Part shown: piece after piece, positions 8,501-16,194 of the stretch
Position numbering within the stretch: the first letter of the stretch is position 1
How the letters are laid out: each line of letters begins with the position of its first letter
Origin: Nocardioides sp.
GTDB taxonomy: Bacteria > Actinomycetota > Actinomycetes > Propionibacteriales > Nocardioidaceae
Assembly: GCA_002729525.1 (NCBI GenBank)
Contig: PBYI01000016.1
Span: 29,480-93,479 of the forward strand
Reading direction: 5' to 3'
Length of the DNA: 64,000 nucleotides
Notes under the pieces: model-generated
Databases searched by the model: none
Told to the model about the DNA's origin: nothing
Seen by the model: the letters and a program-made list of their open reading frames with translations, nothing else
Made by a program: the position numbers and the translations under genes

Positions 8501-11477
8501 CATCCTCGAGTCGATGCTGGCCCGCGACGACACCCAGCGGTCCGCGACCAGCCTCATCCGCGAGCAGGCCGACCCGGCCACCCGGCTCGGCGAGGCCTCC
8601 CAGCGCTACCTCGACAGCCTCTATGTCGCCGCCGAGGACCTCCTGCGCCACGACACCGTCACCGGCGCCGACGGCACCCCGGTCAACGTGGTCGACGCCC
8701 TGGACAGCGCGGTCGAGACGCTCGTCCCCGGGCTCGCCGAGGAGGCCGCCTGGCCGACCCTGCGAGCCCATCTGCTGCTGCTCGGCGCAGCAGGCGAGAA
8801 CCCCGTCGACGCGCTCCGGGCGGCCGCCGGCGACCGCGAGTTGGAGAGCGCGCACGACCGGGCCGCGGTCCTCGACTGGCGCCTGGACGCCTCCGGCCTG
8901 CGCAACGCCGGCGCCGGTCCGCTGCCGTGGATGCCCGCGGTGCCGGCCCGCCTGGCCGACGACCCGCACTGGGGTGCCTACCTCGCGCAGCGCGCGCACC
9001 TGGTGAGCGACCTCGCCGAGCAGGTCCGCACGCGGGCTACCGACCAGGCCGCCTTGCCGGCGTGGGCGCAGAACGGCCTCCGGCCCGAGGCCGCCACGGT
9101 GGCCGACGTCGAGGTCTGGCGCGCCGCCATGCAGGTCCCGGTCGACGACCGGCGCCCGACCGGCGCACCGCAGCTGCAGAAGGCCTCCGCGACCTGGCAG
9201 CGTCGGCTCAACCGTGCGGTCACCGGCGACCACACGCCGGCGCTCAAGGAATGGCGCCAGCTGCTCTACTCACTCGCCCCGCAGGTCCGCGACGACGAGT
9301 TCACTCCGCTGCTGGCCGAGCGGCTGGCCGCGATGTCGCGCGCCGGCGTCACCGCCCACCAGCTGCTGCGCACCGCGACCGCGCCCGACCACCCCGCCGG
9401 GCCGCTGCCCGACGAGCACGCCGCTGCAGCCGTGTGGTGGCGCATGGCCCGTCAGCTCACCCCGGCCGTGGCGGCCCAGATCGGCGACGGCTCCCACGGT
9501 GAGGGCGTCACTACCGAGTGGACTCCGCGGCTCGCGGACCTGTTCGGCCCCGAGCGCGCCGCGAGCATCCAGGCCAGCACCTGGTGGCCCGCGCTGGTCG
9601 CGAACGTGGACCACGGCGTGCAGCGCGGCTGGCAGGTCGAGGCCCTGCTGGGTGCAGGCCGGGCGATGCCGAGCGACGGCTGGGAGGGCGTCGACGAGTG
9701 CCAGGCCCTGGTTTGGCGGACCTCGATCGCGCTGGAAAGCGCCCCCGACGAGCACGCGCACGAGTACCACTTCGACGAGCCGCCCGCGGACCTGTGGGAC
9801 GGCGTCGAGCCGGACCCGGCCACGCTCGTCGACCACGCCACCGACCCCGACTGGATCGACTGGCCGCTCGCCGAGGACCCCGGTCCGTACGACGAGCACC
9901 TGGTCGACGTGCTCGAGGAGGACCTGGTCGACGTCGACGCTGGCGACCCGGTCGACGTCGACGAGGACTCCTACGTCGAGCCCGACCTCACGCTGGCCGC
10001 CTACATCCGCGACCTCGGCGGCACCCGACTGGAGCCCACCGAGGCCGACCTCCGGCTCATGTACCAGCGCGCCGAGGAGTGGCACTCCTCCCCCGTCTCG
10101 CGCGAGCGCATGCTCGAGATCAACGACATGACGCAGGCGTTCTTCGAGGCCCGGTTCGCCGACTCGTGGGGCCGCGACTACCTCACCGGCCGGTTTGGCG
10201 TCGACCTCGCCGGCGACGAGCGGTTCCGGCCCGGGCAGGCGCCGGCAGGCTGGACCAACCTGGTCGACCACCTGCGCGGCCGCGGTGTCAGCGACACCGA
10301 AATGGTGGCCGCCGGTGTCGCCACCCAGGCCAGCACCGGCCGCCTCATCGACCGGTTCCGCGACCGCGTGATGTTCCCGGTGATCCACCAGGGCGAGGTG
10401 CTCGGCTTCGTCGGCCGACGCCGGCCGGACCTCACCGACGCCGACAAGGGCGGCCCGAAGTACCTCAACACCGCCGACACCCCGCTGTTCCACAAGGGCG
10501 CTCAACTGTTCGGCGTCGTCGACGAGCTCCTCGCCGAGGGCGCGGTCCCGGTGATCGTCGAGGGCCCGATGGACGCCGTGGCGGTCACGCTGGCCAGCCA
10601 TGGCCTCTACCTCGGTGTGGCACCGCTCGGCACGTCCCTGACCGACGAGCAGGCCGCCCAGCTGGCCGCGGTCGGCCGAGACCCGATCGTGGCCACCGAC
10701 GCCGACCTCGCCGGCCAAGTCGCGGCCGAGCGCGACTTCTGGATGCTCACACCGCACGGCCTGGACCCCGGGTACGCCCGGTTCCCCGACGGCCTGGACC
10801 CCGCCGACCTGCTCGCACAGCGCGGGCCGGCAGCGCTCACGGCGGCGGTGGCCAGCGGCCAGCCGGCCTTCCGCTCGCTGGGCGACCAACTGCTCACCGA
10901 GCGGCTGAACAACCTCGCCCCCGAGCAGGCACGAGTCGAGGCCATGAGGATCCTCTCGACCCGCCCCAGCCGCGCCTGGGAGCCGGGAGTCAACCAGGTC
11001 AGGGCGCGCCTGCAGCTCTCGCAGATGCAGGCCCGCCGAGACCTGCGCGACGCGGTCAAGAGCTGGGATGCCGACCCCCGCAAGGCGGCGCTGGCCGAGC
11101 TCCACAAGAGCAGCGAGGTGCGCAGCCGGCTGGCGGCCGCCGCCGATCAGGCCCCGGCCGAGCGGTGGGCTCCGCTGGCCCGCGAGCTCGACCCGCGGCT
11201 GCTCGAGCAGGGCGACTGGCCGGCCACCGCGGCGATGCTGCAGCAGGCCCACGAGCAGGGTCACGACGTCGACGCCGCCACGCGCAGACTGGTCGCTGAG
11301 AAGCCGCTGGGTGACAGCCCGGCGCGCGACCTGCGCTACCGGATCGTGTCCCGCCTCGAGCTCCCGATCGACACCGGCGAAGGCAACCCGGCACCGACCA
11401 AGTCGCAGGGCGCGGCCCGCGACCGGCAGGACGTGAACGGTCCGCGGCCGCCGCGCCGCGGAACACCGCGCCGCTGA
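5562..11477 (+). CDS. MobF relaxase-helicase-primase (TraA/TrwC-like)
   Basis: 1971 aa from ATG 5562, preferred to GTG 5550 because AGGTGA lies eight bases upstream. Domains: residues 1-400, MobF relaxase, with SGYDYLTRQVA (catalytic Tyr region) and the HUH-type triad in HRDSRAGDPDLHTHVAVAN; 570-1000, RecD-like helicase, with Walker A IAPAGSGKTTA near 605 and Walker B VVIDEAGMAD near 685; about 1500-1760, a DnaG-like TOPRIM region, with PVIVEGPMDAVAV near 1665 and ATDADLAGQ. The protein would nick oriT, lead and unwind the transferred strand, and the TOPRIM part could prime replacement synthesis in the recipient. The relaxase and helicase calls are firm; primase activity is inferred from the family. 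An acidic low-complexity linker (about 1405-1475) separates helicase and TOPRIM parts. Confidence 0.93.
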   Translation: MSLHKLTAGSGYDYLTRQVAAMDATDKGHTGLASYYTEKGETPGVWVGSGMEGLEGLDAGDIVTADHMQSLFGSGHHPLATQRTKDLDLRIGREGVDRPTDADYKTARQLGTPYKVYENDISPFRVEVAKRIAALNETAGLPGDWPVPAADRARVRTEVGTEFFRAEHGREPTDARELAAAIAKHSRPKTNAVAGYDLTFSPVKSVSVLWAISDPKTAAVIERAHQAAIKDALDFIEAKALFTRRGTNGVRQVDVRGLVATAFTHRDSRAGDPDLHTHVAVANKVQTLDGKWLAIDGRPLHKAVVSASETYNTALERHLVDALGVRFDERPNEDARKRPVREIVGVDPELNRRFSKRRASVEDRRKVLAAAFQATHGRPPTPVETIQLSQQATLETREAKHEPRSLAEQRETWRREAVEVLGTPQRVKQMVHGALNPKGAARSLADSAWFAKTTERIVATMEGARSTWQYWHVYAEAQRQVRGANVPTNQVSQVVDLLVSEVLDGRSVSMARPWDTISEPAELRRADGASVYTQSGAELFTSGKVLAAEERLVAAAGRHDGYAVTVNSVDMALLESTANGITLNAGQATLVREMATSGARLQLAIAPAGSGKTTAMRALASAWADGGGTIIGLAPSAAAADALRSQIDTQTDTLAKLTHSLEQARETGAAMPAWVAGIDSSTLVVIDEAGMADTLSLDAAVSYILERGGSVRLIGDDQQLSAIGAGGVLRDVRATHGALQLTELVRFKDPAEGAASLALREGKPESLGFYLDRDRVHVGDLATMTEDVFAAWQADRAAGLDSIMLAPTRDLVSELNQQARAHRLEGIDPADIASIGPVRRLADGNEASIGELIITRENDRRLRTSVTDWVKNGDRWNVLEIHDGGDLTVQHTQHGRTVRLPADYVARSTELGYACTVHTAQGVTADTMHGLATGSESRQQLYTMMTRGAHANHVYLEVVGDGDPHSVIHPTLVRPLTPTDILESMLARDDTQRSATSLIREQADPATRLGEASQRYLDSLYVAAEDLLRHDTVTGADGTPVNVVDALDSAVETLVPGLAEEAAWPTLRAHLLLLGAAGENPVDALRAAAGDRELESAHDRAAVLDWRLDASGLRNAGAGPLPWMPAVPARLADDPHWGAYLAQRAHLVSDLAEQVRTRATDQAALPAWAQNGLRPEAATVADVEVWRAAMQVPVDDRRPTGAPQLQKASATWQRRLNRAVTGDHTPALKEWRQLLYSLAPQVRDDEFTPLLAERLAAMSRAGVTAHQLLRTATAPDHPAGPLPDEHAAAAVWWRMARQLTPAVAAQIGDGSHGEGVTTEWTPRLADLFGPERAASIQASTWWPALVANVDHGVQRGWQVEALLGAGRAMPSDGWEGVDECQALVWRTSIALESAPDEHAHEYHFDEPPADLWDGVEPDPATLVDHATDPDWIDWPLAEDPGPYDEHLVDVLEEDLVDVDAGDPVDVDEDSYVEPDLTLAAYIRDLGGTRLEPTEADLRLMYQRAEEWHSSPVSRERMLEINDMTQAFFEARFADSWGRDYLTGRFGVDLAGDERFRPGQAPAGWTNLVDHLRGRGVSDTEMVAAGVATQASTGRLIDRFRDRVMFPVIHQGEVLGFVGRRRPDLTDADKGGPKYLNTADTPLFHKGAQLFGVVDELLAEGAVPVIVEGPMDAVAVTLASHGLYLGVAPLGTSLTDEQAAQLAAVGRDPIVATDADLAGQVAAERDFWMLTPHGLDPGYARFPDGLDPADLLAQRGPAALTAAVASGQPAFRSLGDQLLTERLNNLAPEQARVEAMRILSTRPSRAWEPGVNQVRARLQLSQMQARRDLRDAVKSWDADPRKAALAELHKSSEVRSRLAAAADQAPAERWAPLARELDPRLLEQGDWPATAAMLQQAHEQGHDVDAATRRLVAEKPLGDSPARDLRYRIVSRLELPIDTGEGNPAPTKSQGAARDRQDVNGPRPPRRGTPRR

Positions 11478-11671
11478 AACGCGCGGGACCGACCTGGACC
11501 GAGCTGGGCGACGAGCTGGGCTGGGCTCCGGCGCCGCGGGCCAGGCTCGTCCGCCTGCTGGCGAAGGAGGTCGTTGTTCTGCACGCCGCCGCCGTAGGCC
11601 AGTGAGAACGCCGCTCACCACATTTCCTGGCCACCGGTGTGACATCTGGCGGCTGAGTGTGATGAACAGTT

Positions 11672-11851
11672 GTGAGTGCTCGTCCTTGGACCCCCGTGCC
11701 GACTGCGGCCGACTACCTGATGGCGCTCACGGTCTGGTCATCCTTCGGCGACGAGATTCGGCCCCTGAAACCGTTCGAGGTGTTCGACCTTGCGGTCGAG
11801 TGCGCCGAAGATCGACTCGCCTGCGAGTTGTTCGAGTCGCTCGGCTGGTAA
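11672..11851 (+). CDS. Possible small protein (59 aa)
   Basis: Open frame from GTG 11672 to TAA 11851. Composition looks protein-like (ADYLMALTVWSSFGDEIR, LAVECAEDRLACELFESLGW), and third codon positions are GC-rich like the neighbours. The ribosome site is weak. The same frame continues after the stop for 45 codons to TAA 11987-11989, so this could also be the first part of a gene broken by a nonsense codon. Not recognised. Confidence 0.35.
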   Translation: MSARPWTPVPTAADYLMALTVWSSFGDEIRPLKPFEVFDLAVECAEDRLACELFESLGW

Positions 11852-11985
11852 TCCTCGACAGAGGAACGAGGTTCGTCGGTGCCCGTGAATCTCCTCGCCC
11901 CCATCCGGCAGCACCATGAACACGGAGCCATAAACCGGGAGGGGCTGGAAGTTCAGGAGATTCGGGCAGTGGCGGGGCGTACGAC

Positions 11986-12795
11986 CTAATCGGCCTGCTG
12001 GTCGACCAGGTGCCGGCGCATCGCTGCGAGCCGCGACCGGGGGTCCGGGTGGGTTGCGAACCAGCGGCGCTCGAGCTGCGCCCACGCTCGGCCGAGCCGA
12101 CCGGCGGGCAGAGGCTTGGCGACGTTCTCCTCGTAGAAGCCCATCAGCTCGGTGGCCGCGTCGAGGTCGCGGGTCAGGGCGACGGCGAACAGGTCGGCGG
12201 TGATCTCCTCGCGCCGGTCGAACGCGACTTGGAGAGCGAGGAAGGCCACCGCGGCGCTCGTCGTGGCCAGCAGCGCCGGCCCGGCCAGCTGGGGCGCGGC
12301 GCGGAGAGCCGTGACGGTGAGCCCGCCGCCGGCCAGCATCAGCATCAGGTAGCCGACCAGCCAGCTGTAGCGCGCGGCGGCCGAGGAGCGCTCACGTCGG
12401 ACGACGTGGCCGAGCTCGTGCGCGGCCAGGCTGTGCAGCGCGGAGCGGCTGAGGCCGGTGAGCGCGGCCTGCGCAAACACCACGGTGGCGGGGTGCCCGG
12501 CCCGGAAGCGGGTCACGGCCAGGCCACCGTCGCCTGCGGGGCGGTCGTCGTCTCCGGTGGGCGTGCCGAGGTAGGCGACGACGTCGGTGGCCGGGGGTAC
12601 GACGTTCGCGCGCGCAGCGACGGCCGCCATCGCCGCGGCGGCTTGGGCCTGCAGGGCCTCGTCGACCGGGGCAACGTGGCTGCGCGCGCGCCAGCTGGCA
12701 GACCAGGTCGTGAGCGCCTTCGCCAGCGCCGCGACCACCAGGAAGGCGCCGCCGAGGTAGGCGATCGCCACGATGATGAGGAGCGCTGCAGTCAT
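11986..12795 (-). CDS. M48 family membrane metalloprotease
   Basis: 269-aa integral membrane zinc protease. A membrane segment at residues 3-25 is followed by a soluble stretch, then HELGH at 126-130 (zinc-binding HExxH), two hydrophobic segments (about 145-195), and the third-ligand motif EEITAD near 200. It matches the BlaR1/M48-type plan with the catalytic site before a pair of membrane helices. It is last on the transfer strand, 152 bp past the preceding gene. Proteases of this family turn over membrane or secreted proteins; here it may process a transfer-machine component, which is inference. Confidence 0.85.
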   Translation of the reverse strand: MTAALLIIVAIAYLGGAFLVVAALAKALTTWSASWRARSHVAPVDEALQAQAAAAMAAVAARANVVPPATDVVAYLGTPTGDDDRPAGDGGLAVTRFRAGHPATVVFAQAALTGLSRSALHSLAAHELGHVVRRERSSAAARYSWLVGYLMLMLAGGGLTVTALRAAPQLAGPALLATTSAAVAFLALQVAFDRREEITADLFAVALTRDLDAATELMGFYEENVAKPLPAGRLGRAWAQLERRWFATHPDPRSRLAAMRRHLVDQQAD

Positions 12796-12947
12796 CGGAT
12801 CGGGGCCGTTCTACGCCTGGACGGCGGCCGCGGCGAGCGCGCTCAGAATCGCTCCCTGACAACCGGACGGGTCGGGAGTGCCCGCGAGGCGGGGTTCCGC
12901 GTCTCTCAGACGCGCTGTGAGGCCGATTCGAGCCCGTCGCGGCCGCT

Positions 12948-13346
12948 TCATCGCGATGGGGTGGGCGTGAGCTCCACGTCCGTGGTCGACGACGTCGACG
13001 GGATCTCGCGGTCCTCTGCCGCGCGGCCGCGTGCGGCCGTGGCCGGCTCCTCGAGGTCCTCGCCCGCTGCCTCGATCTGCTGACGCTGCTCCTCGGTGCT
13101 GGGCACGCCGTAGCGGCGCTCGGCCATCGCCTCGACCTGCGCGACGGCATTCCAGACATGCTCGCCGGAGGTGTGGGAGTAGCAGGCGTTGACGTGCTCG
13201 CGCGCGTGGCCGAGCTCCTTCTTGCTCGAGCGCGGGTGCGCGCCGAGCGCCTTGAGTGCGCGCTGGGCGCGCTGGATCGCCTCGGAGCGTTCCTTCACGT
13301 GCATCGTTGCCTGTGTCGTCATTCCCTCGGTCCCCTGTGTCGTCAT
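12948..13346 (-). CDS. Hypothetical transfer-operon protein
   Basis: 132 aa from ATG 13346, which overlaps the upstream stop as ATGA. A second in-frame ATG at 13322 lies inside a perfect 24-bp tandem duplication, so translation could begin at either. The body is helical and charged (ERSEAIQRAQRALKALG, SSKKELGHAREHVNACYS), with a disordered acidic C-terminus. Not recognised. It is translationally coupled to the gene before it. Confidence 0.7.
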   Translation of the reverse strand: MTTQGTEGMTTQATMHVKERSEAIQRAQRALKALGAHPRSSKKELGHAREHVNACYSHTSGEHVWNAVAQVEAMAERRYGVPSTEEQRQQIEAAGEDLEEPATAARGRAAEDREIPSTSSTTDVELTPTPSR

Positions 13347-13358
13347 TCCCTCGGTCCC
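13311..13358 (-). repeat. 24-bp perfect tandem duplication spanning a start codon
   Basis: Two identical 24-bp units (13311-13334 and 13335-13358). On the minus strand each carries GGACCGAGGGAATGACG, that is, a ribosome-site-like purine stretch and an ATG in the same frame. The duplication adds the eight residues GTEGMTTQ to the N-terminus. It looks like a recent slippage event that doubled a translation start. Confidence 0.85.
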
Positions 13359-14047
13359 TTCTCGGTGCGGGTGCGCGGCTGCGCGCCCAGCTCGTCGTCG
13401 TGGATCTCGCCGGTGTCGAGGTCGACGAGGCCGAGCCTCGCCGGGCCTGCCGGGGCCGGCGGGTGTTCGTGTGCCCGCCGGCTGGCGGGCAGGGCGTCGA
13501 TGTCGTGGGCGAAGGTGTTCTCGCGTCGCTGGCGGCTCGCGTCGGCCAGGTGCTCGTTGTGGCGGGGCTTGGCCGGCCAGCTCTTGTGCTCGTCGTCGCA
13601 GTGCGCGCGCAGCCTGTTGCGCATGCGGTCGCTGAACGCCGTCAGGCAGTAGCGATGCCACTCCTCGAGCGCGTCGCTGGTCATCACCAGGCCGGCTCGC
13701 CGGCGCTGGTCGGCCAGGACGGCGATCTCGTGGACCAGGTGCGGGTGCAGCGGCCAGCAGCTGGGGATGAGGCCGGAGACGTCCCAGGTGTACTCCCGGT
13801 TGAGCCAGATCACGACGTCCTCGAGCCACTCCCACAGGTCGTGACGCAGCTCGGGGTCCAGGCAGGTTGCCGGCTCCCAGGGCCGCGGGAGCAGCGCGTG
13901 GTTGCCTAGCGCCTTCTTCTCCTCCTCAGTGCCGTTGATGGCGATGTGGAGCTCGCGGTAGGCGAGCCGGACGTGGTCGCCGGGGACGGGGAACGGGAAG
14001 ACCATCAGCGTGGGCGCCGCTCGGCGGGTCTGCTTCTCGGTGGTCAC
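13343..14047 (-). CDS. Conserved transfer-locus protein (DUF4913-like pattern)
   Basis: 234-aa soluble protein. The core, residues 60-150, has regularly spaced tryptophans (DLWEWLEDVVIWLNREYTWD, SCWPLHPHLVHEIAVLADQR, ALEEWHRYCLTAFSDRM). This resembles small actinobacterial proteins encoded beside TraG-type coupling proteins, of which DUF4913 is the closest I can name; that match is uncertain. The ATG at 14047 overlaps the coupling-protein stop (ATGA), implying coupled translation and possibly a shared complex. The tail is disordered and proline-rich. Confidence 0.6.
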   Translation of the reverse strand: MTTEKQTRRAAPTLMVFPFPVPGDHVRLAYRELHIAINGTEEEKKALGNHALLPRPWEPATCLDPELRHDLWEWLEDVVIWLNREYTWDVSGLIPSCWPLHPHLVHEIAVLADQRRRAGLVMTSDALEEWHRYCLTAFSDRMRNRLRAHCDDEHKSWPAKPRHNEHLADASRQRRENTFAHDIDALPASRRAHEHPPAPAGPARLGLVDLDTGEIHDDELGAQPRTRTEKGPRE

Positions 14048-15507
14048 AGTTCACTCCTTGCGTGGTCGTTCTCGTCGTCGACGAAGCCGAGTCGGCGGGC
14101 CTCGACAAGCGCGGCGGTGGCGCGGGCCTCGGGGGTGATGACCATGCGCCGGTCTTTGGTCAGCCGCTCGCGCAGCGCCCGCTGGTCGGCCAGGAGCCGT
14201 TCGCCGGCCTTGCCCTCGACGCAGCGGTGCAGCTTGGCGATGATCGGCTTTCCGTTCTCAGCGATCACTAGGGCTTGCCGCTCGGGCAGCTGGCGGACCT
14301 CCTCGGGCCGCATGATCGCGATGTCGTCGCCCTCGTACCCGCCACCGCTACCGCGGTGGGTGCGGCGGCCGATCCGGACCTGACCGAGGAGGTCGGAGAT
14401 CTCCTGGTTGAAGGCGACGTCCTTGGACCCGCCGAACATCACCAGGGTGTTGGTGAGGCCGAGCAGCGCGCGAGCCTCGTGCTCGCCGAAGATGCTGGTC
14501 AGCTGAGGGCGGGTCTGAGCGGCCCAGATGAACGAGAGCCCCAGGGCCCGCTCGTTGGCCATCCGTGTGCGCAACGTGGGAAGCGGTGCAGTTGAGGGCA
14601 GCTCGTCGAGCACCGAGACCAGGGGCGGGCACAGCCGGCCTCCCCACGGGGAGTTGTTGGCCAGCAGCAGGCCGGTGTCCAGGACGTGCTCGGCCACGGC
14701 GGTCATCAGCGGGCTGGCCGAGGCGTAGGGGTCCTCGCGACCAAGGAGGTAGATGGTGCCGCGACGGCGGATCACGTCGGCCAGGTCGGTGGCGGGGTGG
14801 CCCGGGCTGGGGATGCAGCGGCGGCGGATGTCGGCCTGGAAGAACAGCGACACCGCCTGCTGCACCGTGGTGACGGTGTTGCCGGCGGTGCGGTCGTCAC
14901 CGTTCAGCGCTCCGTGCAGGAGGCCGTGCCAGAAAGGCTCCGCGTGCGGGTGCCGGCGCAGGATCTCCATCGGCTCGTTGGCCGCGGTGGGATTGGCCAC
15001 CCACTGCAGCACGTCCTCGAGCGTCTTCCCGGTCAGCGCCGCGGCGTGGAAGTAGCCCTGCAGCACCTTCGCGGACTCGGCCGCGTAGAACCGGGCGGCG
15101 TCGTCGCCGGTGCCGCCGGTGATCGCGCCCTTCACGGTGCCGGCCGTGAACGCCTTGGCGCGCCGCTCGGCCACCTTCGGGTCGACACAGCCGGCGATCG
15201 GGTCCCAGATCAGCTCGTCGACGACGCCCTCGGCCAGACCGAAGGGGTCGAGCACCACGCACGGCCGGTCGTCACGGGACCGCTCGCTGAGGCTGAGCAG
15301 CAGGTCCTCGACCTTGGTCAGCGTCACCAGGGCGGCACCCGGTGCACCGAGCAGCGCCGGGGTGAGCAGGTCGAGGGTCTTGCCGGAGCCTTGCGGGCCG
15401 ATCACGCCGGCGGTGCGGTCCCACGGCACCCACAGCTCGCCGCCTCGCGGCTCATGGGCGTTGCCGATGCGCCAGCCCACGTCCCAGGGGTCGAACCTCA
15501 GCTTCAT
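14044..15507 (-). CDS. Type IV coupling protein, cytoplasmic ATPase part (TraG/VirD4)
   Basis: 487 aa from ATG 15507 (ATGA overlap with the upstream membrane gene). Walker A is GVIGPQGSGKTLDL near residue 35 and Walker B is LVSVLDELPSTAPL near 305. The phrase FIWAAQTRPQLTSIFGEHEA and the late VMFGGSKDVAFNQEISDLLG are typical of TraG/VirD4 hexameric ATPases. It would deliver the relaxase-DNA complex to the secretion channel. Unlike VirD4 it has no membrane segments of its own; these are in the gene before it. Function is firm by family. Confidence 0.92.
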   Translation of the reverse strand: MKLRFDPWDVGWRIGNAHEPRGGELWVPWDRTAGVIGPQGSGKTLDLLTPALLGAPGAALVTLTKVEDLLLSLSERSRDDRPCVVLDPFGLAEGVVDELIWDPIAGCVDPKVAERRAKAFTAGTVKGAITGGTGDDAARFYAAESAKVLQGYFHAAALTGKTLEDVLQWVANPTAANEPMEILRRHPHAEPFWHGLLHGALNGDDRTAGNTVTTVQQAVSLFFQADIRRRCIPSPGHPATDLADVIRRRGTIYLLGREDPYASASPLMTAVAEHVLDTGLLLANNSPWGGRLCPPLVSVLDELPSTAPLPTLRTRMANERALGLSFIWAAQTRPQLTSIFGEHEARALLGLTNTLVMFGGSKDVAFNQEISDLLGQVRIGRRTHRGSGGGYEGDDIAIMRPEEVRQLPERQALVIAENGKPIIAKLHRCVEGKAGERLLADQRALRERLTKDRRMVITPEARATAALVEARRLGFVDDENDHARSEL

Positions 15508-16106
15508 CGGTCCTCCTTCGTTCGACGGCCGTCCAGGAGCCACGGGCTCAAGCCGTGGCCCAACTGCGGGCCGGGTTGTTCGGTAAGGTCGCCCGGGCCG
15601 CGCTGGATCGGCGCCGGGGTCGGGTGGGAGTGCTTGCCGTAGAGGTCCGGGCGGACGATGCCGGCGACCTTGCGAAGACGGGTGACGCCGAGCAGCTTCT
15701 CGGCCTCGGCAGCGGTCGCCATGCCGCGCATGCGGCCCGGGCCCCAACGCTGGTAGGCCCAGACCCCGACCCAGATGGTCGCCGTCAGCAACGTGAGCTC
15801 GGTCAGCGCGACGCCGCCCCAGACCAGGCCACGGCCGGCCAGGTCGTCAGGGGCGGGGCTGGGGAGCCCGGCTCCGGCGTCGCCGCCCAGGACGCCCGGC
15901 AGGCTGGTCCAGAACGCGGTGCCGATGGGTGAGGGGAACGTGCCGGCGTTGGCGTCGGGCCAGGTCCATCCGGCGCCGGCGATCAGGTTGGCGACGGATC
16001 GGCCGAGCTGGATGCCGATGACGAGGACGAACAGGGTCGCCACCGTCACCGCCAGAGGAACCTCCCAGGTCCAGGGGTAGGGGTCTCGTCGTCGCTCGCG
16101 CTGCAT
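15504..16106 (-). CDS. Membrane part of a split coupling protein
   Basis: 200 aa from ATG 16106, which follows GGAGGTGG; a GTG at 16118 lacks a site of its own. A first membrane segment (VPLAVTVATLFVLVIGIQLG, about residues 15-37) and a second (about 100-122, ELTLLTATIWVGVWAYQRW) flank a periplasm-facing loop. The cytoplasmic part begins AAEAEKLLGVTRLRKVAGIV, the sequence that normally leads into the TraG/VirD4 ATPase. Its stop overlaps the ATPase start. I read the pair as one VirD4 protein encoded in two pieces. Confidence 0.85.
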   Translation of the reverse strand: MQRERRRDPYPWTWEVPLAVTVATLFVLVIGIQLGRSVANLIAGAGWTWPDANAGTFPSPIGTAFWTSLPGVLGGDAGAGLPSPAPDDLAGRGLVWGGVALTELTLLTATIWVGVWAYQRWGPGRMRGMATAAEAEKLLGVTRLRKVAGIVRPDLYGKHSHPTPAPIQRGPGDLTEQPGPQLGHGLSPWLLDGRRTKEDR

Positions 16107-16194
16107 CGGTCTGGCCACCTCCAGGCGGTCGTGGGTCTTAGGTCGCGGGTTGGGCCTCGCTGGTCACCTATGTGCGATCAGGGCTCCGGTGCGA

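Noticed and set aside
9270..11645. 791-codon antisense frame across the relaxase C-terminal half
   Set aside because: Shadow of the relaxase coding frame, with no ribosome site and no recognisable domain.
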